Positions 24,804-37,410 of a stretch of DNA of 64,000 nt are shown piece by piece. Made by a program: the position numbers and the translations under genes. Source of the DNA: Zelopaecilomyces penicillatus (Eukaryota > Ascomycota > Sordariomycetes > Hypocreales > Pseudodiploosporaceae); the NCBI GenBank assembly GCA_005765155.1, contig VCCP01000008.1:310001-374000 (forward strand). Reading direction: 5' to 3'. Within the stretch, counting starts at the first letter, position 1; every line of letters starts with the position of its first letter. Under the pieces are notes generated by a model. That model was not told the DNA's origin. It saw only the letters and a list, made by a program, of their open reading frames with translations, and ran no database searches.

Positions 24804-26592
24804 TCATCTCTTATCGTCACGGCGCTTGAACCATATCAACTCACGGATACTGGGCTCCAGGTCAATGCCTAGTTGTGTGGCTAGGCCATCCTGAAATACA
24901 AACTTGGCATCCACAGGATCATCGCCCCCTTCAAAAGCATCGCATAGGTGCGCAGTATACCGGGTTTGCCCTCGAATATGCTCAAAAGTAAGTGTAAACC
25001 CCATCGAGCGGTCTGTGGCATCGACAAAAAGTTGATCTTCCTTGATCTCAACCGTCATTGTATGATACCCTGGATGCCAAAACTTGCCTACGTAGGCAGC
25101 GAGCGGAGTTTCTTGAGACAATGGGACTTGAGCATGCGAGCCGGGTCTTGGTTGCAGCTTTGTGGAATGTTTCATCTGTGTGACGCTCTTGTCAATTGTT
25201 TTGTTTTTTCCCGTATGATTTGCTTTGTTTTCAGCCTCGTTCTTGGGCTGATCTCGTGGTCGAGGTTCAGACCAGGAGTGCTTCTGATGTGAAGATTTGT
25301 TCCAAGATTGTTTGCCCAATGATGCCTCCGCCGTTGCCCCATCCTGAGCTTGGCTACTCAACTTGATTGTGGACTTTGCAATTGCTGGATCACGCTCATT
25401 TTTTATATTCCTCAGGTATCGGCGCTCTGTCTCCGGAATACTGAGTAGCTCATCGATGAGCCAGCGAAACAGAGTTGTTGCTACAGCGCCTGCTCCGGAA
25501 GAGTTACCAAGCAGAACTGCACCAAACTTGAAATCCGGCAAGAAAATGAAGCGGCTGCCGAATCCAGGAATTACCCCATCATGACCAACCACCATCTGCC
25601 CACGATAGTAGTAAACCTCCATGCCGGCCGAGTATATAGCTGGTGATGTGAAGGGTTTCAGTCTCCGGGCATTAGGATTTACAATCGAACGCATCCGAAC
25701 AAGGCCTTGGTACACTTTTTCGTTGATGGGTCCCTCACGGTTCAACAACGCCTTTATCCATTTGATAAAGTCGTCGGCGCTAGTTATGATGGAACCTGCA
25801 CCCTGTCCTTCTGGACAGTTTCTGGCTTCAAGTTCTTTATACGAAGATGTGTTCTTGTCCCAGAAGTATCCCATTGCCATTTTATCGCAAAAACCTCTGG
25901 CAAGAGCCTCTTCGGGCTGCGCGGTCGTTGACTCCATGCCAAGCGGCTGAAAAAAACGCTCATGCAGAAAGTTGGAATAAGGCTGTTGGCTCTTGACTTC
26001 GACGAGATGTGTGGCCGCCGTGTACATCATATTACAGTACAGATATCGGGAGCGCAGAGGAGCAGCAACGGATAGATTACGCAAGTTCCTAGTAATTGAC
26101 CGTGCATTGTCTGGCTTTGATGCCTGTGGTCCCATGTAGGAACTATCATGGCTTTGCTATGTCGTCAGCTATAGGTTTACACACTTCGAAAACGACTGCA
26201 AATATCTTGAGATACTCATTTTCATACCCTGCCATTCCGGTTCGGTGGCCCAAGACATCCTCCACAGTGACTCCTTCTGTGTAACCGACACCAGGCAACA
26301 CAAAATCCTCTGGAAGAAGCTTTGACATGACTGTTTCATATTGGACGTCTGGGTGATTTTGGTCGTCCACCAACAGAGCCACAGAGGCAGCCGTCAGCGA
26401 CTTGGCAGACGAGGCGATGTCAAATAACGTGTCGACTGTGCATGGCGTTGGAGGCACGAGGCGAGCGTTTCCGAAACCTGCAGATTCAACCTTGTCTCCT
26501 CGAACAATGGCGATCGAGAGGCCGGGCACCCGATGCTGCCTCATCAACCCTTGGACAAGGGAAATGAAGTGGGGAGAAGTAAAAGACTCCAT
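24804..26592 (-). CDS. Serine beta-lactamase-fold hydrolase with DUF3471-like C-terminus
   Basis: Exons 26592-26216 and 26142-24804 (intron 26143-26215, GTATCT...ATAG), about 571 residues. The AmpC/penicillin-binding fold has its three motifs: S61-S-A-K64 (SxxK), Y161-C-N163 (YxN) and H313-D-G315 (HxG). Other family blocks are VPGLSIAIVRGD, TVEDVLGHRTGMAGY and IITSADDFIKW. A low-complexity Lys/Ser linker leads to a C-terminal beta-rich domain (YVGKFWHPGYHTMTVEI) like DUF3471. No signal peptide is visible, so it may be cytosolic. The family includes esterases, peptidases and acyltransferases such as LovD; the substrate here is unknown. It lies beside an N-acetyltransferase on the same strand, which hints at metabolism of an amide or ester compound. 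Fold and active site are certain, reaction is not. Confidence 0.88.
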
Positions 26593-27189
26593 TGTCGTCC
26601 AGCTTTTCTAATTCAAGGGATAAAGTAGGCGTAGTTTACCGTACCCAGGTTCTTAGTTGTTCTAGATTTTAACTATTGTAAGCATACTGAGGTTGTGTGT
26701 AAGAGTTAGACGATGAAAAGATATGGTATCGCAGCGTGCGAGATGTGTGATTATCTATGAAGAGGTCACCTACTAATGTATTAGCCAGCTTATTGATCTT
26801 TTGTGGCAAACAGCAAGACTGGATCCAGGGTTTAGTGGCGATGTAACCCCGGCAGCCTGATGAAGATTACATGTTACATGAACTTAGCATCACTGATGGA
26901 AATGTGCGCTGTCGTCGGGAAGTTCCATATTGGTCCTCGTTCTCTGGTCCGCGCTTTCGTCGGCGCTTGACTAGAAGGGATCTAATCCGACAACTTTGCT
27001 AATTTTGGTTGTTTATATCTGGCACGGGGGTTAATATGCTAATTACATCGACCTGTTTATTTTTCACTAACAGCCATGTAGGTTGTGTAACGACCTTAGT
27101 CGCCCTATTAAGCTACTACATTCTTGAATGATTTGCCAACGCCATGCCTTTTTAAAAAAAAAAAAAAACAATCATCAACAGAGTGTACA
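26593..27189. other. Intergenic region, no gene seen
   Basis: About 600 bases between two minus-strand genes. It holds a 14-base A run near 27155 (3' side of the N-acetyltransferase gene) and the promoter of the beta-lactamase-fold gene. No gene recognised. Confidence 0.5.
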
Positions 27190-28227
27190 CTACCCATAGT
27201 AGTCAAAATCCCCATCCTGGATTTCAGCAGCGTGCCCTGCAATATGACGCTGTTCCTCATCTGTCAGCGTAATCTTAAACACTTCATCCAGCACAGATAT
27301 CCGGTCCTCTTCGCTATAAAACTTTTGCAGCACCTCTGTTTTGCCCTTGTAGTTTTTGCGTAGTTCGTCCTCCAGGACCATGAGATAACCCACAGGCGCG
27401 TCATTCTCGAAGAGTGTTTGAAAGCAGCAGACTGATGGCATCACCCAGCCGGTGCCGAGTGCTGCGTATCCGAGTCGTATTAGTTGGAAGTCCACGGGTA
27501 GCCACTCTGTCTCTGTAAAAGCCCACACGTCTAACCAGGTATCTGTCTCAGTGAACCGGATTTGCATGCGCCACCATTTCTGATCCGTGTTTGTCCATCC
27601 CGGCAGACTCTCAAAGATCATTCGTCTCTGACGGGGCCAGATGTCGGTTGCTGGCTGGTCGTGAACGATAGGCACTGGTGTAGGGAATCCTGACGGGCCG
27701 TGGCTTGTGTCGACAACATATTTCTGCCCACCAATTGTGACGATTGTATTTAAGTGAACCCTGGAGCGCAATGTGTTAGTTGCAATCATGGAAAGAGGCA
27801 AACTTTTGCATCGCTCCACGCCTTTTGTCACTTACCATGGCCCAAATACTGGCTTTGATTTGTCCATACTCCGATCTGCCAAAATGCCAGCGGCGGCATT
27901 AATCCGGCTGCCTGTGCAATAAACTGGGAAACCAAAATGCTTCAGCAGCTTGGCAAAGAGCTGGTGAATCTGATCACACACACCGCCCCGCCTCCGCTTA
28001 ACCACATGATCGAAGACGACATCTGTGTCTTGCGGAAGGCTATGGTGCTCTGAGTAGGCGAGCTCAAGGTTTTCAAACGGAATAGCAAGCAGGTGGTGGC
28101 GCTGGAGGCTTTCTACTGCCTTGAGTGCATCGGGGCCGTTTGGCCCTTGCCGTAAGAGATTCCGGATATCTTGTGGTAGAGAGATGCGATTGAGGTAAAG
28201 CTCCACCTGGTCGGCTTTCAGGGCCAT
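27190..28227 (-). CDS. Arylamine N-acetyltransferase
   Basis: Exons 28227-27836 and 27760-27190 (intron 27761-27835, GTAAGT...CCAG), about 320 residues. It matches the NAT family from the start (LYLNRISLP, LLAIPFENLEL). The catalytic triad is present: C84 in RRGGVC, H133 in VHLNTIV directly after the splice junction, and D148 in KYVVDTSHG; the 15-residue His-Asp spacing is that of known NATs. These cytosolic enzymes move an acetyl or malonyl group from CoA to aromatic amines; Fusarium relatives detoxify aminophenol from plant benzoxazolinones. The neighbours are a beta-lactamase-fold hydrolase and a P450 on the same strand, which fits a detoxification or tailoring role, but the donor CoA and the substrate cannot be read from sequence. 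Confidence 0.92.
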
Positions 28228-29426
28228 GATTTGATGTGATCTTTATGTAAGTCTCTTTTATGAACACCAAACGTCGTTGTCTTGGATGTGGGCTTTGACC
28301 GTTTCTTCTAATTGTTAAGTTGGGCAGTCGAGAAATGACCAAATTGAGGGAATGAGCAGCACTGAGATAAACTAGAAAGAAAACGTGTCTGGGAAGTCAG
28401 AAATATAAGAATATGGGAGACTAGTGTACTTCGAATTTTTCTAGAAGGGGATCATATGCAAGAAGATTAAGCTATGGGCACCGGGAGTCATGGAGCAGTT
28501 AAAGCGGTCCTGACTTGGAACTAGAGCATCAGATTAATTTCAGATCGGGTCCGAGACATCAAGCTCATCTCCAGAGCCATGAATCATTCTGCAACTCTAG
28601 AGACCCTACATGGGCCGATCATCTCCTGGGACAGCGTTAAGGGACTGCGGAAGGATTACGACAAGTCGCACTAGACGATTGCATTGACTAACTTTGACAT
28701 GCCGGTCCGGAGGTCTAGAACCGGAGGATTGAAGTGGGGCCATCGGAGGTTTCGAATACCCTAACCCGAGGAGCCCGCGCCCAACATTGATTTGGCAGCT
28801 TGGCCACTGTCTTCCGAATTTAGTGTAGAATGGTATACATGGAATGGTAGGCTGATTCTGTCATCATTTCTGCGAGTGTTTGGTAAGCCAACGCTTCGGT
28901 TCCGAGCCTTTCGATGTGACCAAAAGGATCGCTACTTGTTTAGCACTTGGCTTATGAATGTTTCTGTTTTTTGTAGTCCGTTGATTGAGAATAAGAATGA
29001 AGAGTCTTCTTGCGTATCCTCCTTATTACAGTACGCACAGTCTCCCAGGATATGGTATAGCACTCTAGTCACTGTTCGTTAGGTGTCGGCGTCTCTGTCT
29101 GGGGTAGCTGACTAGACGGTAACTCCAACAGCAAGGGAATTAAAATGCGTTAGACGTTGCCAAACGATTCGGCATATGTATGAAATAAACTTTTTATTTT
29201 ATTTTACATGTGAATTAAATAAAAGCGATGAGAGGGAATCTGATTATAGTGAATTTATGTAATTACTGTTTTATTATTCGTTCTAAGAGTCTAACCAGCT
29301 TATTCCTATCGATTTGTCCTTCTCAACCAACGATTCTATGACAGTATACACCCATGCGTTATTGGTATTGTTCGTGAAGTTTTAAAACAAAGAAAGTTGA
29401 ATTGCATTCCCCCCTACTAGTTTTAG
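28228..29426. other. Intergenic region, no gene seen
   Basis: 1.2 kb between two minus-strand genes. A strongly AT-rich block at about 29185-29280 probably belongs to the 3' side of the P450 gene. The open frame at 28792-29082 shows no domain. Confidence 0.5.
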
Positions 29427-31271
29427 TTAGTAAGAATTCAGTCTCACAAAACATCTCTTGGGCTTTGCGTTTAGCACATCTACAATATCCCAGTCAACGA
29501 GCTCCGATGGCAGCGGAAGAAACTCAAAATTCCAAACAAGCAGCGTCGTCACCAGCTTGAGTTCGAGATACGCAAGACGCTTGCCCCAGCACTCTCGCGG
29601 GCCTAGGCTGAAGCTTAGTGTCGGTCCTGCCTTAATGTCAAACACCTTCTCGCCAGTCTCAGCATCTTTGCGCAGCCACCTTTCGGGATGGAAACTGCTG
29701 GGTGCATAGCCGCTGTGAGTCCAGTCTTTGGGTGTGTCGGCATGCTTTTGGGAACTCTCGCTGCGGAGATTTTCTGGGACTTCTAGTGCGGGCTCGTCAA
29801 GCGAGGGGCCCCAAAGAGGGAAGAATAGCTGGGTGCCTTTGGGAATAAGGTGGCCGAGAATTGTGATGTCGCATTGTGCTTCCTTTAGGATCACGGGGGC
29901 TGGGTTATCGAGCCGCATGACCTCCTCAATAAACGCATCCAGAAAGGGAATATGCGTCTTGATGATTTCCTCTTGGGTAGGACTTCGACCCTCGTTGGTT
30001 GCTGCAGTGTGAACACTGCGTAAATAAGACCGTAAGGTTGCCTGAGCTTGTTGATGAACTCCAAGCTGTTTGACCATGAATGAGAGAACGCTATGTGTGG
30101 TGTCCTGTCCGCCCAACAGATAACCAAACAGCATGTCGTAGAATATATCTGAGTGAAGAACCGGCATCCTCTCGGTCTTTTCGGCAGCGGCAAGCTCTCG
30201 AGATACCATGTAGTCCACTGCGGCATGAAGCCTCGAGTCTCTACCATTCTCGCTGATGCGGCGGCTCGCCCTGTCGATGTGCATCCTCAATATTCGTTCT
30301 CTAATTCTCTTAACCTCGCGAACAGACGGCCGCAGGTTGGTAATTGCCCAATACAGTTTCGGCAACGGCGCTGTAGCAGCACCGCCGATCGCTTCTGCCA
30401 ACACCAAAATGCACCGTAGCAGGCCGTCGGGTTCAAATTCTGGAAAGGGACAAACGCTGTCGACTGATCCCTTGCAGATGTTGGAGAGATCTGAGGACTG
30501 TAAGCGCCCTAAGTTGCGCACGGTATCGCTTTCACTGTTGTCAATGCCGAGAGCAGCCGCGATAATGATGTCTGATGTGAGGAAATTGAGATCTTCCAGA
30601 GCATCAAACGGACGCCCGTTGGCTGTCCTAGCCTTAAGATGCCAAAGCTCAATGAAGCTGACAACCTTTTCGTAAGAGGCTGGTACAGATGTCTAAGAAA
30701 GGAGTTAGAAAAAAAAAAAAAAAAAAACCTCTTGTTGGGCTTGACGGGGAAGAGAAGCTATACGTACGCTGTGGAGGAAACTTGGTGTCATCAGGTCTTT
30801 GGTGAGGTGTCTGGATTCGTTGAATCTGGGGTCTCGGCTGTTCATGGCAATGAAATGATTGGGAATGGCGCCACTCCAAAGGCCATTGTTCATCACACCA
30901 CGATCCGTCATCTTTCCCCTCCGGAGTAGAAGGTCCTGAGCCTCGCGGAAATCGGCCACAACCACGGCAGGCTTGACGAAAGGGCCAGCAAAGTACTGGG
31001 TGACGGGCGCATTCTGTCGCCGCGCCAAGTTGACCCAGAAATCTCGGGGTCGCTTGCCAGCTTTTTCGAGGGCGATGAAATGGGGAATGTCGCCCATCAA
31101 GCGTCGAGAGGATTCTTCATTGTAGGGGATACCGGGGATTGGTTTTGGCAACGCTCGGAGATAAACGACGTAGAGAAGGGTCAAGGCTGCGATGACGAGG
31201 ATTGCAGTCGATGGCTTGGGCGCCCAGATGGCGAATGAGGTGGTGGTGTTGGGACTGCTCATGTCGGCCAT
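29427..31271 (-). CDS. Cytochrome P450 monooxygenase
   Basis: Exons 31271-30768 and 30692-29427 (intron 30693-30767), about 589 residues. N-terminal membrane anchor (STAILVIAALTLLYVVYL) followed by the proline-rich hinge PKPIPGIPY. The oxygen-binding helix is LLGGQDTTHS, the ExxR motif is EEVMR, the meander has PERW, and the heme loop is FSLGPRECWG with the ligand at C536. All core residues are there. The intron has an 18-base T tract on the sense strand just before its acceptor. The start at 31271 is chosen because it precedes the membrane anchor; the frame upstream is open but not protein-like. Located on the ER membrane; substrate unknown. It is divergent from the LovC-like reductase, so the two may be co-regulated. 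Confidence 0.92.
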
Positions 31272-32419
31272 GTGTGAGGGGCACCGCAAATGGTGTACGA
31301 TTCCTGGTATTGGATCCAATCGATACGTCCTTGCTGGCCCAATGGATCGATGTTGCGGTGTTGTGAAGCGCAAAGAAGCAGACGGGTTGGTTTTATTCCA
31401 TCTTCTACGAACTGAAGGCTTCAATTTGTCTACAATACGCAAATGGGTCAATGTCCCACACGGAGCTTAAGGCTCCTCCGGATGGATCAGAAGCTACAGG
31501 TATGTATCTACACAGAGTTCACCGTAGGCGCTGAAAGTTGTAAAAGAATGGGTGCAGGAATCAATTGTTCGGGGGGTTTCGCGGGGTTCGGCGTGTTTCT
31601 CACGGTTGTGAACTTGTGATGAGTCTGTGACTTACCTACTTGTACGAGAGGTGCGCAGCCCGGCTATTTTCCATCTGCAGTTACGCAGTCAACCCCCAGT
31701 TCTCATTCCGGTGCGGTTGTGCGTAATTGTGAGATGATACTACCTGCATTAGTAGTTACCATCTTTTCGACCCTCCCCAACTCGGCAATTGAATGTACTT
31801 CGTCATGTTGCCGGGTCATCCATTGGGAGAACCGAGGTCCCAGCGACTTACATCCAACGCACGCTAGGCCTTCATTGGGCTTGATGTTTCAATCCTTACT
31901 CGTACCATGCATGATTGAATGCCAGAACACCCTAGGTAATAGCCATGGAATTCTATGGAAAAGAGCGGAGATTCAACTTGTAGATTTATTGAAAACAACA
32001 AATGGATGAAAACTCCGCGGTGGAGTTGGTCAGCTCGGTCTGTGGATGGGATGAGTTGCGGGATGCCTTCCATACAGATTGCATTTAGACTTCAGTTTCA
32101 ACCTCGGCTTGGACGATCTGCTTACATATATACCTGATATCAGGTAGGGGTTGCGGAAATCTTCACAAACACGATTCATGGGCCGGACTTCCCACCCAGT
32201 GCCGTGCGGAGACCGACACCCTAGTGTCTACATCACGTAACTGATGCTACCTCGAGAATAATGCCTAAAACACATGGTGCGCATACATAAAAGCAGTTTG
32301 AGCCTTGCTGTTGAGACAATACACTGGTTCCAAATTCTTACCCCATCCACCGCCGGTTTGAGTTTGTTATTACATCCGAAACATTACACAGCAATCCCGC
32401 AAGATAACATAGTATCAAC
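31272..32419. promoter_or_regulatory. Divergent promoter between P450 and reductase
   Basis: 1.15 kb between two start codons. A CATAAAAG element at about 32286 is a possible TATA box for the reductase, some 130 bases before its ATG. No gene seen inside. Confidence 0.45.
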
Positions 32420-33639
32420 ATGGCTGCGACTACAAAGGCAATCGTGATAGTTGAAAAAGGCAAGGCCGAGATCCAGGATGTTCCCATGCCGGCGCTTCGC
32501 GATGAATGGATCCTGGTCAAGGTCAAGGCCGTTGCCATCAACCCCACGGATTGGAAGCACATCGACTATGGCGGTGCCGATCCTGGATCCAAGAGCGGAT
32601 GTGACTACGCAGGCGTTGTCGAGGCCGTTGGCAGCAAAGTTACCAGGTTCAAGAAGGGCGACCGAATCGCTGGATCCGTTCATGGCGGGTGAGTTAATAT
32701 GATGATGGCATTGATGCTGTCCTCAGCCGAGGTGGTGTTGACATGCTTGTGGACTAACGCCCTGGGTTTGTGCAGAGATCGAGTTGACCATGAGAACGGT
32801 TCTTTCGGCCACTACTTGATTGCGAAGGAATGCATCCAGTTCAAGATCCCCGACAATCTCACCTTTGAGCAAGCGACAACTCTCGGTGTTTCTATTGTCA
32901 CTGTTGTACGTTGGACTCTTTGACAGATGCCAGTAATCATAATGTATAGAGAGAAATTGAGACTAACAAGATAATTATTTAGGGACAAGGTCTGTTCAAG
33001 GCACTCAAGCTACCGCTGCCCAATGCTCCCACGAAGAATCCGTTCCCGATCCTCATCTACGGCGGTAGCACGGCGACGGGAATTATGGGCATTCAGTTTG
33101 CGAAGGCGGCTGGTTTGACAGTCGTCACCACAGCATCGCCTCAGAACTTTGACTACCTCAAGTCTCTCGGTGCCGACGCCGTGTTCGACTACAAATCACC
33201 CACATGCGCGGCCGATATCAAAAGCTACACAGGAGGCAAGATTACTCGTGCTTGGGATTGCCTGGGATTCGGAACCGAAATCTGCGCTGCCGCCATGAGC
33301 GACACTGAGCCTGGGATCTACGCGACGATCAGTTTGTCAGACAAGGAGGTCCTGAATAAGACCAATCCCTTGGTTGAAGGCCCGTATCTGACCATGGGCT
33401 ATGACGCTTTTGGAGAGAAATACGTATTTATGGGCAGAGAGGTGCCTGCAAAGCCAGACGAGATGGAGTTTGCAACGAACTTTGTTGCGCTCAGCATTGA
33501 ACTCCTGGCCAATGGAACGATCAAGCCGATTAACCAGACTGTGAATAAGAACGGTTCTGGACTCGAAGGAGTGCTGAAGGGCCTGGACGAGATGAGGGCG
33601 GGCAACGTGAGCGGCACAAAGCTGGTGTATACTTTGTAA
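32420..33639 (+). CDS. LovC-like medium-chain enoyl reductase / dehydrogenase
   Basis: Exons 32420-32688, 32776-32905 and 32983-33639, about 351 residues. A medium-chain dehydrogenase/reductase: AVAINPTDWKHID, SGCDYAGVVEAVG, FKKGDRIAGSVHGG, GSFGHYLIAK, the nucleotide-binding ILIYGGSTATGIMGIQFAKAAG and a closing GNVSGTKLVYTL. The catalytic and structural zinc ligands of alcohol dehydrogenases are not seen, as in stand-alone trans-enoyl reductases such as LovC, which act with reducing polyketide synthases lacking an active ER domain. The family also includes general quinone or enone reductases, so a polyketide role is an inference. There is no synthase within 25 kb on either side; an HR-PKS end lies about 29 kb to the right. 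Confidence 0.85.
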
Positions 33640-34568
33640 TTAAATCAAAAAAGGGGAACAATAAGAGCTTCGATGATTTAACGAGACAGATGCAATGGAA
33701 TTTAAGAGATGGGATGGCGGATTTGTGAACAAAATGAACTGGTATCTATTACAACACCTGTAGATGCAAATAATTGCCTCTACATATACTTCCTCCCAGA
33801 TGTGTCGTTCTTTCAAGTTGGTCCCAAATTTGACTATATCTTCATGATGTCTTCGTCTTGAGATGTTCAAGCCAGCGTGAACATGAAGTCTCAAATGCGA
33901 CATTGAGCATGGCATGGTACTCCCAACAGTGACAATTAAAGATAGAGCATCGTCATCGTCATCTCATCAAAGAGCGACTGGACGTACATGGGGGTGTCAG
34001 CACTAATGCACGCACTTGAATCTCGGGAACGACGGCTATAATATCAGATTGAACGTGCACAGATACAGGCGGTTCGTGCATTAGGTTGGCCGGCTGGGGA
34101 AGGATGAAGGAAAAAGCCTCCGAGCCCATAAACTGGTGAATTGCAACAACCCCACTCCGATCGCCGGCTCCACCGAAACTCGCCGATGAGCCGGAGGACC
34201 GATCGGCCTGAAGACAAACTGTAGGTAAAGTCTCCAGCCCTCTTCTGCTCCAAGACATTAGCAGTTTCCAATTGTACAGATGGAAGTAAGATTCGCGCCG
34301 AGTGAGTCAGCCCTCAAAGGGTTACGTGACGCTGATATAATGTAGTTACATTAGTACTACACCTTGCCGATTCTAGAAAGAACCGAGGAGAGCCTTCAAC
34401 AAGGCAAATCCCGAACCTGTTATTATACCAAACCTGTCATTGTCAAGCTATTTTCTTTTTCAAATTACCTTTATCTTCTCTCAAATTCCCTCGTAGCTTC
34501 ATTACATCTACAAATCGACTACACAGCTAAGCGTCATTCGAAATTAAGACAGGTAAACACAGTTCATC
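33640..34568. other. Intergenic region, no gene seen
   Basis: About 930 bases between two plus-strand genes; presumably contains the monooxygenase promoter. Two antisense open frames have no domain signature. Confidence 0.5.
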
Positions 34569-36549
34569 ATGCTGCCGGCTGAGACTACAGATGTGCTGGT
34601 TTGCGGAGCAGGACCTGTCGGCTTGCTGGTCGCTCTGGGACTTGCACAGCAAGGTGTAGATACTTTGATAATCGGTAAGAATTCATGCGAAGCTCTTGAT
34701 TATTTCCCCCATTTACCCAAGCATTGCTCGAACGACAGTGACAAATGGTTGCGCATCGCACATGGGCTAACAGTTTTTTTGTTATACAGAGAAACGAGAA
34801 CTCGAGACACAAGAACAATACGGTCGCGCGTGCACTCTATATCCTAGAACATTAGAGCTCCTTGAACAATTAGGCTTAGCCGAAGATGTCACTCAGGCAG
34901 CCTACATCGGGCGAACTTACTCCGTCTTCAAGCACGGGAAGCGCATAACACGCAAGACATTCCAGGAGATGAGTCCCCTTATGGATAACAGCTTTCATAA
35001 CTACGTCGTCAATATTCGCCAAAACAATTCTCAGCGCATATTTGCGTCCAAGTATAACGACGATCACAACCGACAAGTTCACTACGGCTGGGAGATTGTT
35101 GAGCAAAAGGTTGACACAAGTTTGGGCGACAGATTCAATGTGACAGCGACACTCGTTCACACATCACTGGGACGACGAGTAGTGAGATGGTAAGATCTAG
35201 TAGGAAGTAGAGAGTCGTGACGGGGAAAAACACTGACTAGTTGGCTTACTACAGCAAATATGTCGTCGGTGCTGATGGTGGTCAATCCACCGTTCGGAGA
35301 CTCGCAGACATCGCCATGGAAGGCACCGACACAACGTACAAGTGGGTTCGCGTCGACGGCCGAATCAAAACTGATATGCCGGACCCAAGCCTTTCCTTCG
35401 CACAACTCGAGTCAGAGACACACGGTACTGTGCTCTGGGTTAAGCTCGACCGAGACGCCCATCGAATAGGATTTGCACTTTCACCACGGCTTCAGGCCAA
35501 GTATCCCGATGGCTTGACCCAGGATCAAGCTATAAATGAGGCGATAGAAAGCGTGAAGCCTTTCAAGCTTGAGATTGAGCGACTAGATTGGTGGACGCAT
35601 TATAGGTGAGTTCATTTAAAGCTATTGTGCCGCCAGACACCATGACAATTCTGAAATAGTCCCCAACTACCTGCTGACACTCTAATCGCGCAATAGTATC
35701 AAGCAGAAGGTAGCTTCTACACTGCTTGCGGATAATTACATTCTGCTGGCTGGTGATGCTGCTCATACACACTCCTCAGCTTTTGCCCAGGGCATGAACA
35801 CAGGTGTGCACGATGCGACCAATCTCATATGGAAACTAGCCGGCACCTTGAAGGGATGGTATAACCCAGAGGTTCTAAACAGCTATGCCTCGGAACGACG
35901 TGCGGCCGCTGAGCAGCTCATTGGTCTTGATAGAACCGCCGCAGCCGTAGTGTCGGGAGATATTCCTGCTCAGTATAAGGCAGCTTCCTTGAAGCCCGAA
36001 GAGATATTCCAGCTCATCATGAGATCCAACATGAGTCTCACCATTGGACTGGGCATCAGTTATGACGCATCTATACTCAACCGAGACCCTACTGCTACAA
36101 CACTCTTCCCAGGCTCCCGGGGCCCAGATGCTCTTCTTCACGCCCCTGGTCCCTCCGTCCCTGTGCGCCTTCACTCCATCACTCACCGGGAGAGTAGAGG
36201 CCGTTGGAGCTTTCTCGTCTTTACTGGCCGACACTACCTGACAGGGCCAAAGGTGGCTTCTTTGCGAGAACAGCTAAATACCCCAGGAAGTCGATTTGCA
36301 CATTGGCGCCCGATGCTTAACATGTGTACCATTATGATTGGCACAGTAGGAAGCGCGTGGGAAGCGTTTGACGGACCTGCGGTGGGCAAGTTGTACTTTG
36401 ACTTGGAGTCACTCGCTCACAATCGTTATGGCGTCTACGATGATCACGGCGCAGTAGTCATTCTTCGTCCCGATGGAATAATAGCCTTTGCAGCAGGCCT
36501 GGATGAGCTTGACAAGATTGAGGAGTATTTTGCGGCAATCTCTAGTTAA
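34569..36549 (+). CDS. FAD-dependent aromatic-ring monooxygenase (PHBH type)
   Basis: Exons 34569-34674, 34790-35189, 35255-35605 and 35697-36549, about 569 residues; all three introns have GT donors and AG acceptors with matching phase. Flavoprotein motifs in order: VLVCGAGPVGLLVALGLA (GxGxxG), the YVVGADGGQSTVRR DG-type motif after the second intron, and LLAGDAAHTHSS with QGMNTGVHDATNL (GD motif and FAD ribityl contacts). The C-terminal 150 residues resemble the thioredoxin-like dimerisation domain of phenol hydroxylases. The expected reaction is NADPH-dependent hydroxylation of an aromatic or polyketide substrate, in the cytosol. It lies directly downstream of the LovC-like reductase on the same strand. 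The family is certain, the substrate is not. Confidence 0.92.
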
Positions 36550-37410
36550 ATATGGAACAGGAATGGTGGTTAAATCCTTTCATGCATCCTTTTGGCTGGG
36601 GGGACTGTTGTATATATTTTCGTGTCAGCAAATACCTCTGAATGCCGATATATGACAACGCGGCAGGGATTCGATTAATAAAGTTTTTTTTTCATAAGCA
36701 AGATATCAGTTCAACGATCGGTGTACATACCTAGTAACTTGTCGACGTAAAAATACTAGACCTATATTAACATATAATCAGCCTTTCTCAGACCTCGGTC
36801 TCACTAGCCCGGCTATTTAAACATTTGTGCGGTAACTTACAGTTATTCTGGTGGTATCTCATGCGATGTTGCTAGTGATTGAGATGCAGTCATCACAATG
36901 TCCCTTTATATTTGTAACAGAATGGCCAATACAGCACATACGACTATAGGTAGTGGCTCCTACAATGATGACTTTCATTTCGATGGCGAGTGTGTTCTTT
37001 GTTTTGAAGAGGTGTTGAGCAGGGTTAAAGGCTCAGCTTTTGTTTGAGACGATGAAATGGACGAGACTTGTGAAACATTGTATAGGCGCTCAGTGGTAAT
37101 TTATGGAAACCATGATTGGAAGTCTGATACGGATTGGAGTCATATTCCTGGTTGGAGAAGAAGTTTTTTAGATTTTGGGCTGTTGGCCAATTCTAGGCAT
37201 TTATGGAGAGCTCCTATTTGGATACCTCGGGAAGCATATGGACGGAGATGCTCAATAGCAGCATGTATTTCTGGGTATTGGTTTCCATCATATCCACCAA
37301 CGCTTCCGATTCTGTCCGCTCAATTAGCAACCAGCCCGATACATATCACTATAAACACTCCAATAGAATACTGTTTGATCAGAGTGTCTTTGTATGTTAT
37401 CAAAGCCGGG
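36550..37410. other. Intergenic region with a possible broken reading frame
   Basis: 861 bases between convergent genes. From an ATG at 36898 a plus-strand frame runs 183 codons to 37446 with a single TGA at 37045-37047. It contains protein-like stretches (DWSHIPGWRRSFLDFG) but no family I recognise, and it enters the 3' end of the F-box gene on the other strand. It may be a relic or chance. Confidence 0.3.

Noticed and set aside
24804..26592. Assigning the beta-lactamase-fold gene as a LovD-type acyltransferase
   Set aside because: The extra DUF3471-like C-terminus and general AmpC motifs fit the broad hydrolase family; nothing seen supports the LovD subgroup specifically.
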